Assembly (NCBI RefSeq): GCF_003122215.1
Contig: NZ_QEYD01000001.1
Span: 124,001-188,000 of the forward strand
Reading direction: 5' to 3'
DNA: 64,000 nt
From: Pararhodobacter marinus
GTDB taxonomy: Bacteria; Pseudomonadota; Alphaproteobacteria; Rhodobacterales; Rhodobacteraceae
Position numbers and translations under genes: made by a program. Positions 35,266 to 44,782 of the stretch are shown here, piece by piece; position 1 is the stretch's first letter, and each line of letters begins with the position of its first letter. A model generated the notes under the pieces. It searched no databases and was not told the origin of the DNA. It saw only the letters and a list, made by a program, of their open reading frames with translations.

Positions 35266-36225
35266 ATGAGCCAAATCAGCGGCTATCACCACCTGACCCT
35301 GTCGACCGACGGCGCGCAGGAAGATTTCGACTTCTACACCAAGGATCTTGGCCTGCATTCGGTCAAGCGCACGGTCCTGTTCGACGGGGTCATTCCCGTC
35401 TACCACCTGTATTACGGCTCGCCCAATGGCGACGCCTCGACCATCATCACCACCTTCCCGTTCCGCAAACCTGGGGTCTATGGACGGCGCGGCACCAATC
35501 AGGCGCGCACGATCATGCAGGCCATTCCGAAGGGCGCGGCGGATTTCTGGGTCGACCGACTCAACGGGCGCGGCATCGACGCGAAAAAGATCACCCGGTT
35601 CGGCGCCGACCGCGTGGCATTCCTGCATCCCTGCGGCATTCCGCACGAGCTGGTCGAAAGCGACAGCGACCCGCGCGAACCCATCACCAATGACGCGCAG
35701 GGCATCGGCAAGGCGCACGGGATCAAGGGGATCTATGGCGGGCTGGTCGCCTGTTTCGACCGCACCGCGATGGACGATTTCATGACCATCGCCCTGCCGC
35801 TGACCAAGGAAGCGGATAACCACGAAGGCACCGTCTACCGCGTGCCCGATGCGAATGGCGTGATCCAGCGGGTCGAAGTGGTGGATGACCGCACCTCGCC
35901 CCAGGGCACATGGACCCTGTCGGGCGGCACGATCCACCACATGGCGCTGAATACCGGCGACGAGGACAGCCAGATGGCGCTCAGGGCGCATATCGAGGGA
36001 CTGGGTTTCACCGACATTTCCGAACAGAAGGACCGCATGTACTTCAAGTCCTGCTATGTCCGGTCGCCCGGCGGCGCGCTGTTCGAACTGGCCTGGACGA
36101 CCCCCGAAGGCTGGGCCCGCGACGAGGCGCCCGGCGAGATCGGCAAGACCCTCGTGTTTCCGCCGTGGTTCAAGGACCGCGAATCGGAGCTGCGCGAAGG
36201 GCTGGAAGAGGCCGAGTTCGTCTGA
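35266..36225 (+). CDS. VOC-family ring-cleavage dioxygenase (MhqE/LinE-like)
   Basis: A 319-residue protein of two glyoxalase/VOC modules, like hydroquinone-cleaving dioxygenases (LinE, PcpA, MhqE/O). N-terminal module: GYHHLTLSTDGAQEDFDFY; C-terminal module: GGTIHHMALNT and GGALFELAWTTPEG, giving the expected His-His-Glu metal site. ATG 35266 has GGAGG upstream and lies 2 nt after the intradiol gene. The next gene is an esterase-like hydrolase overlapping by 1 nt, the same pairing as MhqE-MhqD in Bacillus. A likely substrate is a hydroquinone, with detoxification or catabolism both possible. Confidence 0.88.
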   Translation: MSQISGYHHLTLSTDGAQEDFDFYTKDLGLHSVKRTVLFDGVIPVYHLYYGSPNGDASTIITTFPFRKPGVYGRRGTNQARTIMQAIPKGAADFWVDRLNGRGIDAKKITRFGADRVAFLHPCGIPHELVESDSDPREPITNDAQGIGKAHGIKGIYGGLVACFDRTAMDDFMTIALPLTKEADNHEGTVYRVPDANGVIQRVEVVDDRTSPQGTWTLSGGTIHHMALNTGDEDSQMALRAHIEGLGFTDISEQKDRMYFKSCYVRSPGGALFELAWTTPEGWARDEAPGEIGKTLVFPPWFKDRESELREGLEEAEFV

Positions 36226-36881
36226 TGGCGCAGGGCGGCTTCTTGCGGCGCGGGGCGCAGGGATCGGCGGCGAAGGCGCTTTGCGTCTTCGTCCACGGTC
36301 GCAGCCAGTCGCCCGAAGAGATGGAAAGCCATGTTCTGGCGCGGCTCGATGCGCCGGGCGTGGCCTTTCACCTGCCCCGTGCGCCCGGGGGCAGCTGGTA
36401 CGACGCCCGGGCAATCGATCCGCTGACAGAGGGCACGCGGACGCAACTGGCCGGGGCGCTGAGCCAGCTCGGCGCCGAGATCGCCGCCTTTCGCGCCGAG
36501 TATCCCGGCCTGCCCCTGCTGCTGGCCGGGTTCTCGCAAGGGGCGTGCCTGTCGCTGGAATACGCGTTCGCGGGCGCGGCTCCGCCGCAGGCGCTGGCCG
36601 CGCTGACCGGCTGCCGCGTCGGCACGCCGGCCTGCCAGCGCGGGGATGCGCTGCCCCGAACCCTGCCCGTCTACCTGACCGGCGGCGACAAGGATCCGTG
36701 GATTCCGGTCCATGCCTTTGCCGAGGCCGCGCAGGCCCTTGGCGAAGGCGGGGCGGTGTTGCGGACGGATCTGTTTCCCGGCCGCGGGCACGAAGTCGCG
36801 GAGCCCGAGATCGCCATGCTGAAAAGCCTGCTGGCGGATTTGATGGCAGACCGTCCCCCGACGATGGGGGCGGATCGCTGA
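36225..36881 (+). CDS. Alpha/beta hydrolase (phospholipase/carboxylesterase, MhqD-like)
   Basis: A 218-residue serine hydrolase. CVFVHGRSQSPEEM forms the oxyanion-hole strand, GFSQGACLSLEYA holds the nucleophile Ser, GDKDPWIP the Asp, and GRGHEV the His. The family includes MhqD, which accompanies hydroquinone dioxygenases. It begins within the upstream stop (TGATG). It may hydrolyse the acylated or lactone-like ring-cleavage product, but that is inferred from the pairing. Confidence 0.88.
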   Translation: MAQGGFLRRGAQGSAAKALCVFVHGRSQSPEEMESHVLARLDAPGVAFHLPRAPGGSWYDARAIDPLTEGTRTQLAGALSQLGAEIAAFRAEYPGLPLLLAGFSQGACLSLEYAFAGAAPPQALAALTGCRVGTPACQRGDALPRTLPVYLTGGDKDPWIPVHAFAEAAQALGEGGAVLRTDLFPGRGHEVAEPEIAMLKSLLADLMADRPPTMGADR

Positions 36882-36986
36882 CACGAGGCGGGGCCGCCCC
36901 CGCTGCGAGACCCAAAGGCGGAACGCCGCAGGCCGGGCGCGAGGAGGCACCCGCTTGCAGCCACGACAACCAAAGGGAGGAAAGCA

Positions 36987-38261
36987 ATGTTTACAAGACG
37001 CAAGTTCCTGACCACGACCTCGGCCACCGGGCTCACGCTCGCGGCGTCGGGGCTGGCCGCCCCCGCCATCGCGCAGGGGCGCAAGATCAAGCTGGGTTAT
37101 GTCTCGCCGCAGACCGGCCCGCTCGCCGGGTTCGCCGAAAGCGACGCCTATAACATCGCCCGTTTCCTTGCGACCGAGGCGGGCCAGAATTTCGAGGTCA
37201 TCGTCAAGGACAGCCAGTCCAACCCGACCCGCGCGGCGGATGTGGCCAAGGACCTGATCATCTCGGATGAAATCGACCTGATGCTGGTCGCCTCGACCCC
37301 CGAGAACACAAACCCCGTCGCCACCACCTGCGAGGCCGAGGGCATTCCCGTCATCTCGACCAAGGCGCCGTGGCAGCCGTGGTTCATCGGCCAGCAGGGC
37401 AATCCCGGCGATCCGTCCAGCTGGCGGCCCTTCGATTTCGCCTTCCACTATTTCTGGGGGATGGAGGATCTGGGCGCGGTCTTCGTGGGCATGTGGGACC
37501 AGCTCGACACCAACAAGCAGATCGGCGGGCTGTTTCCGAACGATGCAGACGGCAACGCGCTGGGCGATCCGGATGTGGGCCTGCCCGCGATCTTCCGGCA
37601 GGCCGGGTATGTCACCCATGATCCGGGCCGCTATCAGAACCTCAGCGACGATTTCACGGCTCAGATCAACGCCTTCAAATCCGCCAATGCCGAGATCGTC
37701 ACGGGCGTCGTGATCCCGCCCGATTTCACCACCTTCTGGAATCAGGCCCGCCAGCAGGGTTTCAGCCCCAAGGCCATCTCGGTCGCCAAGGCGATCCTGT
37801 TCCCGCAATCGGTGGAAACGCTGGGCGAGGCCGGGCACAACCTGTCGTCGGAAATCTGGTGGTCGCCGCAGCATCCGTTCCAGTCCTCGCTGACCGGCCA
37901 GTCGTCGCGCGACCTGGCCGAGGATTACGAGGCCGAGAGCGGGCGTCCCTGGACCCAGCCCATCGGCTTCATCCACTCGCTGTTCGAGGTCGCCTCGGAC
38001 GTGATGGGCCGCGTCACCAGCCCCGAAGACCCCGAGGAAGTCGCCGCCGCCATCGCCGCGACCGATCTGGAAACCATCGTCGGCCATGTGGCGTGGAACG
38101 GCGAGGGCGTGCCCGATTTCGCCGCCGCCAATGTCTGCAAGACGCCGCTGGTCGGCGGGCAATGGCGCCGGCGCGAGGATGGCGGTTTCGACCTCGTCTG
38201 CGTCGAGAACGGGATCGCGCCGCAGATCCCCACCGCGGGCACGATGGAACCCTTGGCCTGA
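36987..38261 (+). CDS. Liv-type substrate-binding protein, Tat-exported
   Basis: A 424-residue periplasmic binding protein with a Tat signal (MFTRRKFLTTTSATGLTLAA, RRKFL) and cleavage near APAIAQG. Mature motifs: LGYVSPQTGPLAGFAESD in the first strand and DSQSNPTRAADVAKDLI. ATG 36987 follows AAAGGGAGGAAAGCA. It is the first gene of the third Liv system (order SBP-G-F-H-M), placed behind ring-cleavage genes. Aromatic acid or phenolic uptake is the likely role, by context only. A 10-bp hairpin follows the stop. Confidence 0.93.
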   Translation: MFTRRKFLTTTSATGLTLAASGLAAPAIAQGRKIKLGYVSPQTGPLAGFAESDAYNIARFLATEAGQNFEVIVKDSQSNPTRAADVAKDLIISDEIDLMLVASTPENTNPVATTCEAEGIPVISTKAPWQPWFIGQQGNPGDPSSWRPFDFAFHYFWGMEDLGAVFVGMWDQLDTNKQIGGLFPNDADGNALGDPDVGLPAIFRQAGYVTHDPGRYQNLSDDFTAQINAFKSANAEIVTGVVIPPDFTTFWNQARQQGFSPKAISVAKAILFPQSVETLGEAGHNLSSEIWWSPQHPFQSSLTGQSSRDLAEDYEAESGRPWTQPIGFIHSLFEVASDVMGRVTSPEDPEEVAAAIAATDLETIVGHVAWNGEGVPDFAAANVCKTPLVGGQWRRREDGGFDLVCVENGIAPQIPTAGTMEPLA

Positions 38262-38266
38262 TCACC

Positions 38267-38297
38267 CGGCGGGGCGGTGCCGGTCATCGCCCCGCCG
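38267..38297 (+). terminator. GC hairpin after the binding-protein gene
   Basis: CGGCGGGGCG (38267-38276) and CGCCCCGCCG (38288-38297) form a perfect 10-bp stem with an 11-nt loop between the binding-protein stop and the livG start. There is no T-run. The position matches the hairpin after the binding-protein gene at 731. Confidence 0.55.
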
Positions 38298-38316
38298 CCG
38301 TTTCGGAGAAGCCCTG

Positions 38317-39033
38317 ATGATGCTGACCCTCGACACTGTCTCGAAATCCTTCGGCGCGCTGACCGTCACCGACGGCGTCAGCCTCTCGGTGCCCAAGGGC
38401 GAGGCCCTTGGCATCATCGGCCCCAACGGCGCGGGCAAGTCCACGCTGTTCAACCTGATTACCGGCAACCTGATGGTCAGCGCGGGCCGCATCGAGCTGA
38501 TGGGCCGCGATGTCACGCGGATGCCGGCGATGAAGCGCGTGCGCATGGGCGTCGGGCGCAGCTTCCAGATCCCGCAGCCCTTCGAGGGCCTGACCGTGTT
38601 CGAGAACCTGCTTACCGCCGCGCGGTTCGGTGGCGCCGCCAGCCACGACCGCGCGGTGCATGACTGCGCCGAGATCCTGCGCCGGACCGGGATGCTGGCG
38701 CGGGCCAACCAGCTTGCCGGCGATCTGAGCCTGCTGGACCGCAAGCGGCTGGAACTGGCGCGCGCGCTGGCCACCGGGCCCGAGCTGCTTCTGCTCGATG
38801 AAATCGCCGGCGGCCTGACCGAGGGCGAATGCCGCACGCTGGTGGACACGATCCGCGAGATTCACGCGGCGGGCACGACGATCATCTGGATCGAGCATGT
38901 CCTGCACGCGCTCACCTCGGTGGTGGAGAGGCTGGCGGTGCTGGATTTCGGCCGCCTGATCGGCGTGGGCGCCCCAGACGAGATCATGGCCTCGCGCGAG
39001 GTGCGCGAAATCTATCTGGGGATCGAGGTCTGA
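38317..39033 (+). CDS. livG: Liv-type ABC transporter ATPase, LivG family
   Basis: A 238-residue ATPase. Walker A is GPNGAGKST, Walker B is LLLLDEIAGGLTEGE (Ile instead of Pro after the catalytic Glu) and the H-loop is WIEHVLH. The signature is the variant LSLLDRKRLELARAL, as in the LivG at 2594. Two ATGs lie in tandem at 38317 and 38320, with GGAGAA upstream. Its stop shares a base with the livF start (TGATG). Confidence 0.92.
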   Translation: MMLTLDTVSKSFGALTVTDGVSLSVPKGEALGIIGPNGAGKSTLFNLITGNLMVSAGRIELMGRDVTRMPAMKRVRMGVGRSFQIPQPFEGLTVFENLLTAARFGGAASHDRAVHDCAEILRRTGMLARANQLAGDLSLLDRKRLELARALATGPELLLLDEIAGGLTEGECRTLVDTIREIHAAGTTIIWIEHVLHALTSVVERLAVLDFGRLIGVGAPDEIMASREVREIYLGIEV

Positions 39034-39737
39034 TGCTTCTGCAAACCAACTCCCTCGATGCCGGATACGGGCGCTTCCGCGCTCTCTTCGGCATCGATAT
39101 CGAGGTCGCCGCTGGCGAATGCATCGCCATCATCGGCGCCAACGGCGCGGGAAAATCGACGCTCATGCGGTCGATTTCCGGCGTTCTGCCCAACGCACCC
39201 GGGATGATCCTGCATAACGGCGAACCCATCGGCGCGCTCAGCGCGGCGGCGATCCTGAAACGCGGAATCGCCATGGTCCCCGAGGGACGCAAGCTGTTCC
39301 CCTCGCTCTCGGTCGAGGAAAACCTGCTGATCGGCGGACAGAAGCGGCGCGGCAGCGGGGCGTGGTCGCTGCAGACGATCTATGACCTGTTTCCGATCCT
39401 GCGCGAGAAACGCGCCCTGCCCGGCACCTCGCTGTCTGGCGGGCAGCAACAGATGGTCGCCATCGGCCGCGCGCTGATGTCCAACCCCGAGCTTCTGCTC
39501 TGCGACGAGATCAGCCTCGGGCTGGCCCCGGTGGTGATCCGCGACATCTATGCCGCACTGCCCCGGATCCGGGAAACCGGCGCGGCGGTGATCGTTGTCG
39601 AACAGGACATCACGCAGGCCCTGCGCGTGGCCGACCGGGTCTATTGCCTGATGGAGGGGCGCGTCACCCTGTCGGGCACGCCCGATACGCTGACCCGCGA
39701 CGCGATCCACGACGCCTATTTCGGAGGCCACGCATGA
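39033..39737 (+). CDS. livF: Liv-type ABC transporter ATPase, LivF family
   Basis: A 234-residue ATPase of normal LivF length. Walker A GANGAGKST, signature LSGGQQQMVAIGRAL, Walker B LLLCDEISLGLAP (Ile in place of Pro) and H-loop-region VVEQDI. It ends at AYFGGHA without any tail, unlike the LivF at 3318. It overlaps livH by 4 nt. Confidence 0.93.
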   Translation: MLLQTNSLDAGYGRFRALFGIDIEVAAGECIAIIGANGAGKSTLMRSISGVLPNAPGMILHNGEPIGALSAAAILKRGIAMVPEGRKLFPSLSVEENLLIGGQKRRGSGAWSLQTIYDLFPILREKRALPGTSLSGGQQQMVAIGRALMSNPELLLCDEISLGLAPVVIRDIYAALPRIRETGAAVIVVEQDITQALRVADRVYCLMEGRVTLSGTPDTLTRDAIHDAYFGGHA

Positions 39738-40597
39738 TCTGGCTCGACACCATCGTGCAGGGAATCCTGCTGGGCGGTCTTTACGCGCTGTTCGCCACCG
39801 GGCTCAGCCTTGTCTTCGGGATCATGCGGCTGGTCAACCTGGCGCATGGCGACATGATCGTGCTGGCGGCCTACCTGATCCTGGTGCTGGTCATGACGCT
39901 GGGCCTGTCGCCCTGGATCGCCGTGCTGATCGCCGCGCCCGTCATGTTCGCGCTGGGCTGGCTGTTGCAGCGCGTGGTGCTGAACCGGGTGCTGGGCCCC
40001 GATATCCTGCCGCCGCTGCTGGTCACGTTCGGGCTGTCCATCGCCATCCAGAACGCCCTGCTCGAAGGCTTCTCGGCCGATAGCCGCCGCATTCCCAACC
40101 CGGAGCTTGAGGGGGCCTCGATGGCGCTGGGGCCGATTAATGTGGGCGTGATGCCGATGCTGACCTTCGCGTCCGCCATCGTGGTGATCGTGATCCTCAA
40201 CCGGGTGATCTATGCCACGCCGCTGGGCCGGTCCTTTCGCGCGACATCGGACGATCCGGTCACGGCCGGCCTGATGGGGGTCGAGCCGATGAAGGTCTTT
40301 GCCGTGGCGACCGGCCTTGCCATGGTCGTCGTCACCATCGCCGCGCTCTATCTGGGCACGCGCGCGAATTTCGACCCCGCCATCGGACCCGCGCGGCTGA
40401 TCTATGCCTTTCAGGCGGTCATCATCGGCGGGCTGGGAAGCCTGTGGGGCACGCTGGCGGGCGGCATCATCATCGGCGTGGCGCAGACGCTGGGCGCCGC
40501 CGTGAATCCCGAATGGCAGATCCTGTCGGGCCATATCGCCTTTCTGGTCGTGCTGCTGATCCGCCCGCGCGGCCTGTTCCCCCGCGCCTATGACTGA
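39734..40597 (+). CDS. livH: Liv-type ABC transporter permease, LivH family
   Basis: A 287-residue membrane permease with the family motif GLSLVFGIMRLVNLAHGDM and the coupling loop GGLGSLWGTLAGG. It overlaps the livF stop by 4 nt (ATGA) and is followed after 30 nt by livM. About eight membrane helices. Normal length. Confidence 0.94.
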   Translation: MIWLDTIVQGILLGGLYALFATGLSLVFGIMRLVNLAHGDMIVLAAYLILVLVMTLGLSPWIAVLIAAPVMFALGWLLQRVVLNRVLGPDILPPLLVTFGLSIAIQNALLEGFSADSRRIPNPELEGASMALGPINVGVMPMLTFASAIVVIVILNRVIYATPLGRSFRATSDDPVTAGLMGVEPMKVFAVATGLAMVVVTIAALYLGTRANFDPAIGPARLIYAFQAVIIGGLGSLWGTLAGGIIIGVAQTLGAAVNPEWQILSGHIAFLVVLLIRPRGLFPRAYD

Positions 40598-40627
40598 CCC
40601 CGCCGCATATCCGAAACGGAGCCCCGC

Positions 40628-41698
40628 ATGACCCCGTCCGACACCCCATGGCGCGCCAGCTCGAAAACACGCGCGGGCACCTTCGTCGCGATTCTTGCGG
40701 TCGCGGTGATCCTGATCGGGCTGGTCCTGCCCGGCTTCGCCTCGCGGCGGCTCATCCAGGACCTGTTCTATATCCTGACGATGCTGACGCTGGCGCAGAT
40801 CTGGAACCTGCTGGCCGGTTATGGCGGGCTGGTTTCGGTGGGCCAGCAGGCTTTTGTCGGCATCGGCGCCTATGCGCTGTTCGGGGCCGTGATCCTTGGC
40901 GGCATGGATCCGATGCTGGCGATCCTGCTGGGCGGTGTCGCGGGGCTGGTGCTGGCCGTGCCGATGGCGTTCTTCGCTTTCCGCCTGCACGGCGCCTATT
41001 TCGCCATCGGCACCTGGGTGATCGCCGAGGTCACGCGGCTGCTGGTCGCGCAGTGGAAGGCCCTGGGCGGCGGTACCGGCACCTCGCTGCCGCGCGCGGC
41101 GACCAGCGACATGATCGGCGTCGCGCAGGTGGCTGAGCTGTTCGACGTGCGAACCGCCGCCGCGCGCGATATCCTGGCCTACTGGATCGCGCTGATCCTT
41201 GCCGTGGCCGTGATCGCGGGGATCTATGGCCTGCTGCGCAGCCGGATGGGCCTGGCCCTGATCGCGGTGCGCGACAATCCCGAAGCGGCGAAATCGGTGG
41301 GCGTCGACGTGCGCTGGCTGAAATGGGCGGTGTTCCTGATCGCCTCGGTCGCCACGGGCGTGACCGGCGCGCTGATCTTCCTGCAGACCGCGCGGATCTC
41401 GCCCGACGCGGCCTTCGCCATCACCGACTGGACGGCATATGTGATCTTCATCGTGGTGATCGGCGGCATCGGCACCATCGAGGGGCCGATCCTGGGCGTG
41501 CTGGTCTTCTTCCTGCTGCGCAACTCGCTCGCGGATTACGGATCGTGGTACCTGCTGACGCTGGGCCTGATCGCGATTCTGGCGATGATCTTCGCGCCCA
41601 AGGGGCTGTGGGGCCTGATCTCGGCGCGTAGCGGGCTGCACCTGTTCCCGATCCGCCGCCGCCTGACCGGCCCCCTGCCAGAGCGGGGCGAGGGCTGA
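40628..41698 (+). CDS. livM: Liv-type ABC transporter permease, LivM family
   Basis: A 356-residue permease. The motif GYGGLVSVGQQAFVGIGAY replaces the usual SLGHAAF with SVGQQAF, and the coupling loop GGIGTIEGPILG is intact. The C-terminus runs 20 or so residues beyond the last helix (RSGLHLFPIRRRL). It is the last gene of the operon that starts at 33382 or 36987 and converges, with 21 nt between, on the maleylacetate reductase gene. Confidence 0.93.
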   Translation: MTPSDTPWRASSKTRAGTFVAILAVAVILIGLVLPGFASRRLIQDLFYILTMLTLAQIWNLLAGYGGLVSVGQQAFVGIGAYALFGAVILGGMDPMLAILLGGVAGLVLAVPMAFFAFRLHGAYFAIGTWVIAEVTRLLVAQWKALGGGTGTSLPRAATSDMIGVAQVAELFDVRTAAARDILAYWIALILAVAVIAGIYGLLRSRMGLALIAVRDNPEAAKSVGVDVRWLKWAVFLIASVATGVTGALIFLQTARISPDAAFAITDWTAYVIFIVVIGGIGTIEGPILGVLVFFLLRNSLADYGSWYLLTLGLIAILAMIFAPKGLWGLISARSGLHLFPIRRRLTGPLPERGEG

Positions 41699-41719
41699 AC
41701 CCCCGGCGCGCGCCCCGGC

Positions 41720-42784
41720 TCAGGAACCCGGGCGCGCGCCGTCCCAGGCCTGTTGCAACAAGGCGCGGATATCGGCCCGATCGAAGGGGCGCGGGTTGGA
41801 ATAGCGGTTTTCGACCGCCAGGTCGGCGGCGCGGTCCAGATCGGCCTCCGAGATCCCCACCTCTTGCAGGCTCAGCGGCGAGCCGACCTCGGACGCGAAA
41901 TCCCACAGCCCCCCGCCGGCGGAACCGCCGCCGAACGCCTCGGCGATGGGCGCCAGAGCCTCGGGCACGGCCACTTCGTTGAAGGCGGTGGTATAGGGCA
42001 GAAGGATCGCGTGCGTTTCGGCATGGGGCGTGTCGAACGAACCCCCGAACACATGCGCCAGCTTGTGATGCAACGCCATCGACACATAGCCCAGCGCTGT
42101 CGAACAGCACCACGCGGCGTAAAGCGCGCGCGTCCGGGCCTGTTGCGACTGCGGATCGGCGATGAGCTGCGGCAGCCCCGTCTTGAAGGCCTGCATCGCG
42201 TCGCGGCACATCAGCTCGATGACGGGCGAGCGGTCGGGCGCGTAGAACGCCTCCATCGCGTGGGCGATGGCGTTCATCGCCGAGGTGACGGTCAGCCCCA
42301 CCGGCAGCGTCCGGGTCAGGTCGACATCGTAGATCACCGTCTCGGGCCGGATCGCCGGGTCGCGCCGGGTGGTTTTCCGGCCCTCCGAGGTCTCACCCAG
42401 AATGTCGGTCATTTCCGAGCCCGCATAGGTCGTCGGGATCGCCACCTGGTCGGCGCTGGTGCGCAGGGCGATGGCCTTGCCCAGCCCGGTGGTGGACCCG
42501 CCGCCCAGACTGACCACCGCGCCCGCGCCGCTTTTCTCGTAGGCGGCGATGGCCTTTTGCGTCACCTCGACCGGCGTGTGCATCGCCGCTCCGGCGAAGA
42601 CCCCCGCGGCCCGCTTGCCCAGCGCCTCGGCCAGCCGCTGCGCTTCGTCTTCCTGATGCGGGGTCGACAGGATCAGCGCGCGGGACTGGCCCAGACGCTC
42701 AAGCTCGTCCCCGGCCTGCGCAAGGGTGCCCGATCCGAACACCACGCGCGTGGTCAGGCCGGGAAAAACGAAGGACTCCATCAT
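41720..42784 (-). CDS. Maleylacetate reductase
   Basis: A 354-residue iron-type alcohol dehydrogenase-fold enzyme that reduces maleylacetate to 3-oxoadipate with NAD(P)H. Motifs: VFGSGTLAQAGDELERLG at the N-terminus, LGGGSTTGLGKAIAL for dinucleotide binding, PTTYAGSEMTDILG, and the His-rich LHHKLAHVFGGSFDTPHAETH. Either ATG 42784 or 42781 may start it. It follows the phenol hydroxylase gene by 93 nt on the same strand. With hydroxyquinol dioxygenase at 45784 it completes the lower hydroxyquinol pathway. Confidence 0.93.
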   Translation of the reverse strand: MMESFVFPGLTTRVVFGSGTLAQAGDELERLGQSRALILSTPHQEDEAQRLAEALGKRAAGVFAGAAMHTPVEVTQKAIAAYEKSGAGAVVSLGGGSTTGLGKAIALRTSADQVAIPTTYAGSEMTDILGETSEGRKTTRRDPAIRPETVIYDVDLTRTLPVGLTVTSAMNAIAHAMEAFYAPDRSPVIELMCRDAMQAFKTGLPQLIADPQSQQARTRALYAAWCCSTALGYVSMALHHKLAHVFGGSFDTPHAETHAILLPYTTAFNEVAVPEALAPIAEAFGGGSAGGGLWDFASEVGSPLSLQEVGISEADLDRAADLAVENRYSNPRPFDRADIRALLQQAWDGARPGS

Positions 42785-42877
42785 GATCTTGCCTTTCAGC
42801 CGTCTAGGCTTTCTCTCGCTCGCATGCGCCTGCCGCCAGCCGGACCCGGCCAACAACAGGCGCAGCTTCTGTCCCGT

Positions 42878-44635
42878 TCAGCGCGCCAGAACCTGTCGCA
42901 GGACGCGGAACAGATCCGACTCGGGCGCGTCGGTCATCGCGGTGGCGCGCCACGCGACATGCTGGTCGGGTCGCACCAGCAGACAGCCATTGTCCCGGAT
43001 CTCCGAGATCCGCGCCCAGTCGCCGCCGTGATCCACGTAATCCTGACGCGGGCCGATCACATGGGTGGCGATCTCGATCCCCAGATCGGTGGCCACGCGC
43101 CCGGCGGCCGCGATCCACGCCTCGCCGCCCAGACCGGTCAGCAGCGTGAAGCGCCCCTTGCCGCACAGATCCAGCGTCGAAATCTCGGCGCCCGTATCGC
43201 GGCGATAGAGCCAGGCATGGGGCAGCCGCGCGCCGGGCCAGGTGGTAGGCTGGTAATACAGGTCGGCGTCCATCTCGAACGCGGGTTCGACCTGCCCGTC
43301 CGTCACCACCGCGTCCGAGCGATAGCGCTGGTTCATTTCGACCCCGTGCGCGTCGAACTCGTATTTCTTGAAGGCGATGGCCTTACGGATCGCCTCGCGC
43401 TGGGCCTCGGCCTCGGGCGTGCCGTCACAGCGGGCCTCCAGGTTGGCCTGCATCTGCGCGGGGTCCACCCCCTCGGCCATGCCCAGCGCGGCAAAGATCG
43501 GCCCGGTTTCGGCGATCGACTGGTTCGCCCGCGTGACGATCTGTTTGGCAATCGGCGCGCGCTCGGTATCGTAGCTGTCCAGCAGACGCTCGCCCGCCTG
43601 CCCTTTCAGCACCATGGCCAGCTTCCAAGACAGGTTGAACGCGTCCTGAATCGACGTGTTCGATCCCAGCCCGTTCGAGGGCGGATGCCGGTGGATCGCG
43701 TCGCCCATGCAAAAGACGCGGCCTTTGGAAATCTTCGTCGCGTGGTAATTGTTCACGGTCCATGTGCTGGCCGACAGCAATTCGATGTCCAGATCCGGAT
43801 CGCCGATGAGCTGCCGCGCCACGCCGGTGGCGAATTCGGGCGTGACCTCGGGTTCGGGCGCGTTGATGTCATAGCCCCAGACGATCAGCCACTCGTTCCA
43901 CGGCCGCACCATCCGCACCAGCCCCATGCCGATGCCGCCCACATCCGCGCCGGGCTGCATCACCCAGTACAGAACCGAGGGACGATGCGCGACATAGCGC
44001 GACAGGTCGGCGCGGAACAGGATGTTCATCGAGCCGCCGACGCCCATCTTGCCTTCGAACGGAAGGCCCAGTTGTTCGGCCACCAGCGACTTGCCGCCAT
44101 CCGCGCCGATCAGGTATTTCGACCGCACCGTCACTTCCTTGCCCGACAGCCTGTCGCGCAGCGTGCTGGTCACGCCCTCGGCATCCTGTACATGGCTCAG
44201 ATACTCGGTCGACATCCGCGCCTGCGTGCCGCGCGAACAGGCGGTCTTGAACAGAAGCGGCTCCATGAAGGTCTGCGGCAGGTCGTTCATCTTGGTGGGC
44301 GAGGCCATCTGATGCGCCGCGCGCGACAGGGGATGATTGCCCCAGGCCTTCATCCGCCCGATTTCTTCCCCGGCGAGGCTTTCGCAGAAGATGTTCTCGC
44401 CCATCAGGCCCTGATGCGTACCGAAAAGATAGGCCTCGTCCTCGACCTCACGGCCCATGTCGCGCAGGACCTCCATCGTGCGCTGGTTGGTGATATGCGC
44501 GCGCGGCGTGTTGGCCAGCCAGCGATAGCGGTTCACCGCCATGTTCTCGATGCCGTAGCTCGACAACAAGGCCGCGCTGGCGGCACCGGCGGGGCCGGTT
44601 CCGATGATAAGAACATCCGTGGTGATATCGGCCAT
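42878..44635 (-). CDS. FAD-dependent phenol hydroxylase (TfdB-like)
   Basis: A 585-residue flavin monooxygenase that hydroxylates a phenol next to its OH using NADPH and O2. It has the FAD motif VLIIGTGPAGAASA near the N-terminus, the DG motif YLIGADGGKSLVAEQLG, the GD motif CMGDAIHRHPPSNGLGSN and the C-terminal thioredoxin-like domain of the phenol hydroxylase/TfdB group. Length matches 2,4-dichlorophenol 6-monooxygenase. ATG 44635 is preceded by GAGGGAGGG. In this cluster the product is probably hydroxyquinol from resorcinol or a hydroquinone-type phenol. Confidence 0.9.
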   Translation of the reverse strand: MADITTDVLIIGTGPAGAASAALLSSYGIENMAVNRYRWLANTPRAHITNQRTMEVLRDMGREVEDEAYLFGTHQGLMGENIFCESLAGEEIGRMKAWGNHPLSRAAHQMASPTKMNDLPQTFMEPLLFKTACSRGTQARMSTEYLSHVQDAEGVTSTLRDRLSGKEVTVRSKYLIGADGGKSLVAEQLGLPFEGKMGVGGSMNILFRADLSRYVAHRPSVLYWVMQPGADVGGIGMGLVRMVRPWNEWLIVWGYDINAPEPEVTPEFATGVARQLIGDPDLDIELLSASTWTVNNYHATKISKGRVFCMGDAIHRHPPSNGLGSNTSIQDAFNLSWKLAMVLKGQAGERLLDSYDTERAPIAKQIVTRANQSIAETGPIFAALGMAEGVDPAQMQANLEARCDGTPEAEAQREAIRKAIAFKKYEFDAHGVEMNQRYRSDAVVTDGQVEPAFEMDADLYYQPTTWPGARLPHAWLYRRDTGAEISTLDLCGKGRFTLLTGLGGEAWIAAAGRVATDLGIEIATHVIGPRQDYVDHGGDWARISEIRDNGCLLVRPDQHVAWRATAMTDAPESDLFRVLRQVLAR

Positions 44636-44782
44636 GGCGCGTGGTCCCTCCCTCGTCCTGCGTCGGCTGCGGCGCGTGCCGCTTCGATGCCCGACGGGTC
44701 CGCGGCGCGACCGCGCGACGCACGGGCGCGCGGCCGGTCTCCTCCCGTCCCGGCCTGACCACGGTAACCCGGCAAATGCGGG

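Noticed and set aside
36882-36986. Possible separate promoter before the third Liv binding-protein gene
   Set aside because: The 105-nt gap is GC-rich and has no credible -35/-10 pair; only the ribosome site is clear.
41753-44758. Very long plus-strand open frame (about 1000 codons) opposite maleylacetate reductase and the hydroxylase
   Set aside because: It is rich in Arg, Gly, His and Gln, has no recognisable domain, and lies antisense to two genes with complete catalytic motifs. GC-rich codon bias removes stops from the opposite strand.
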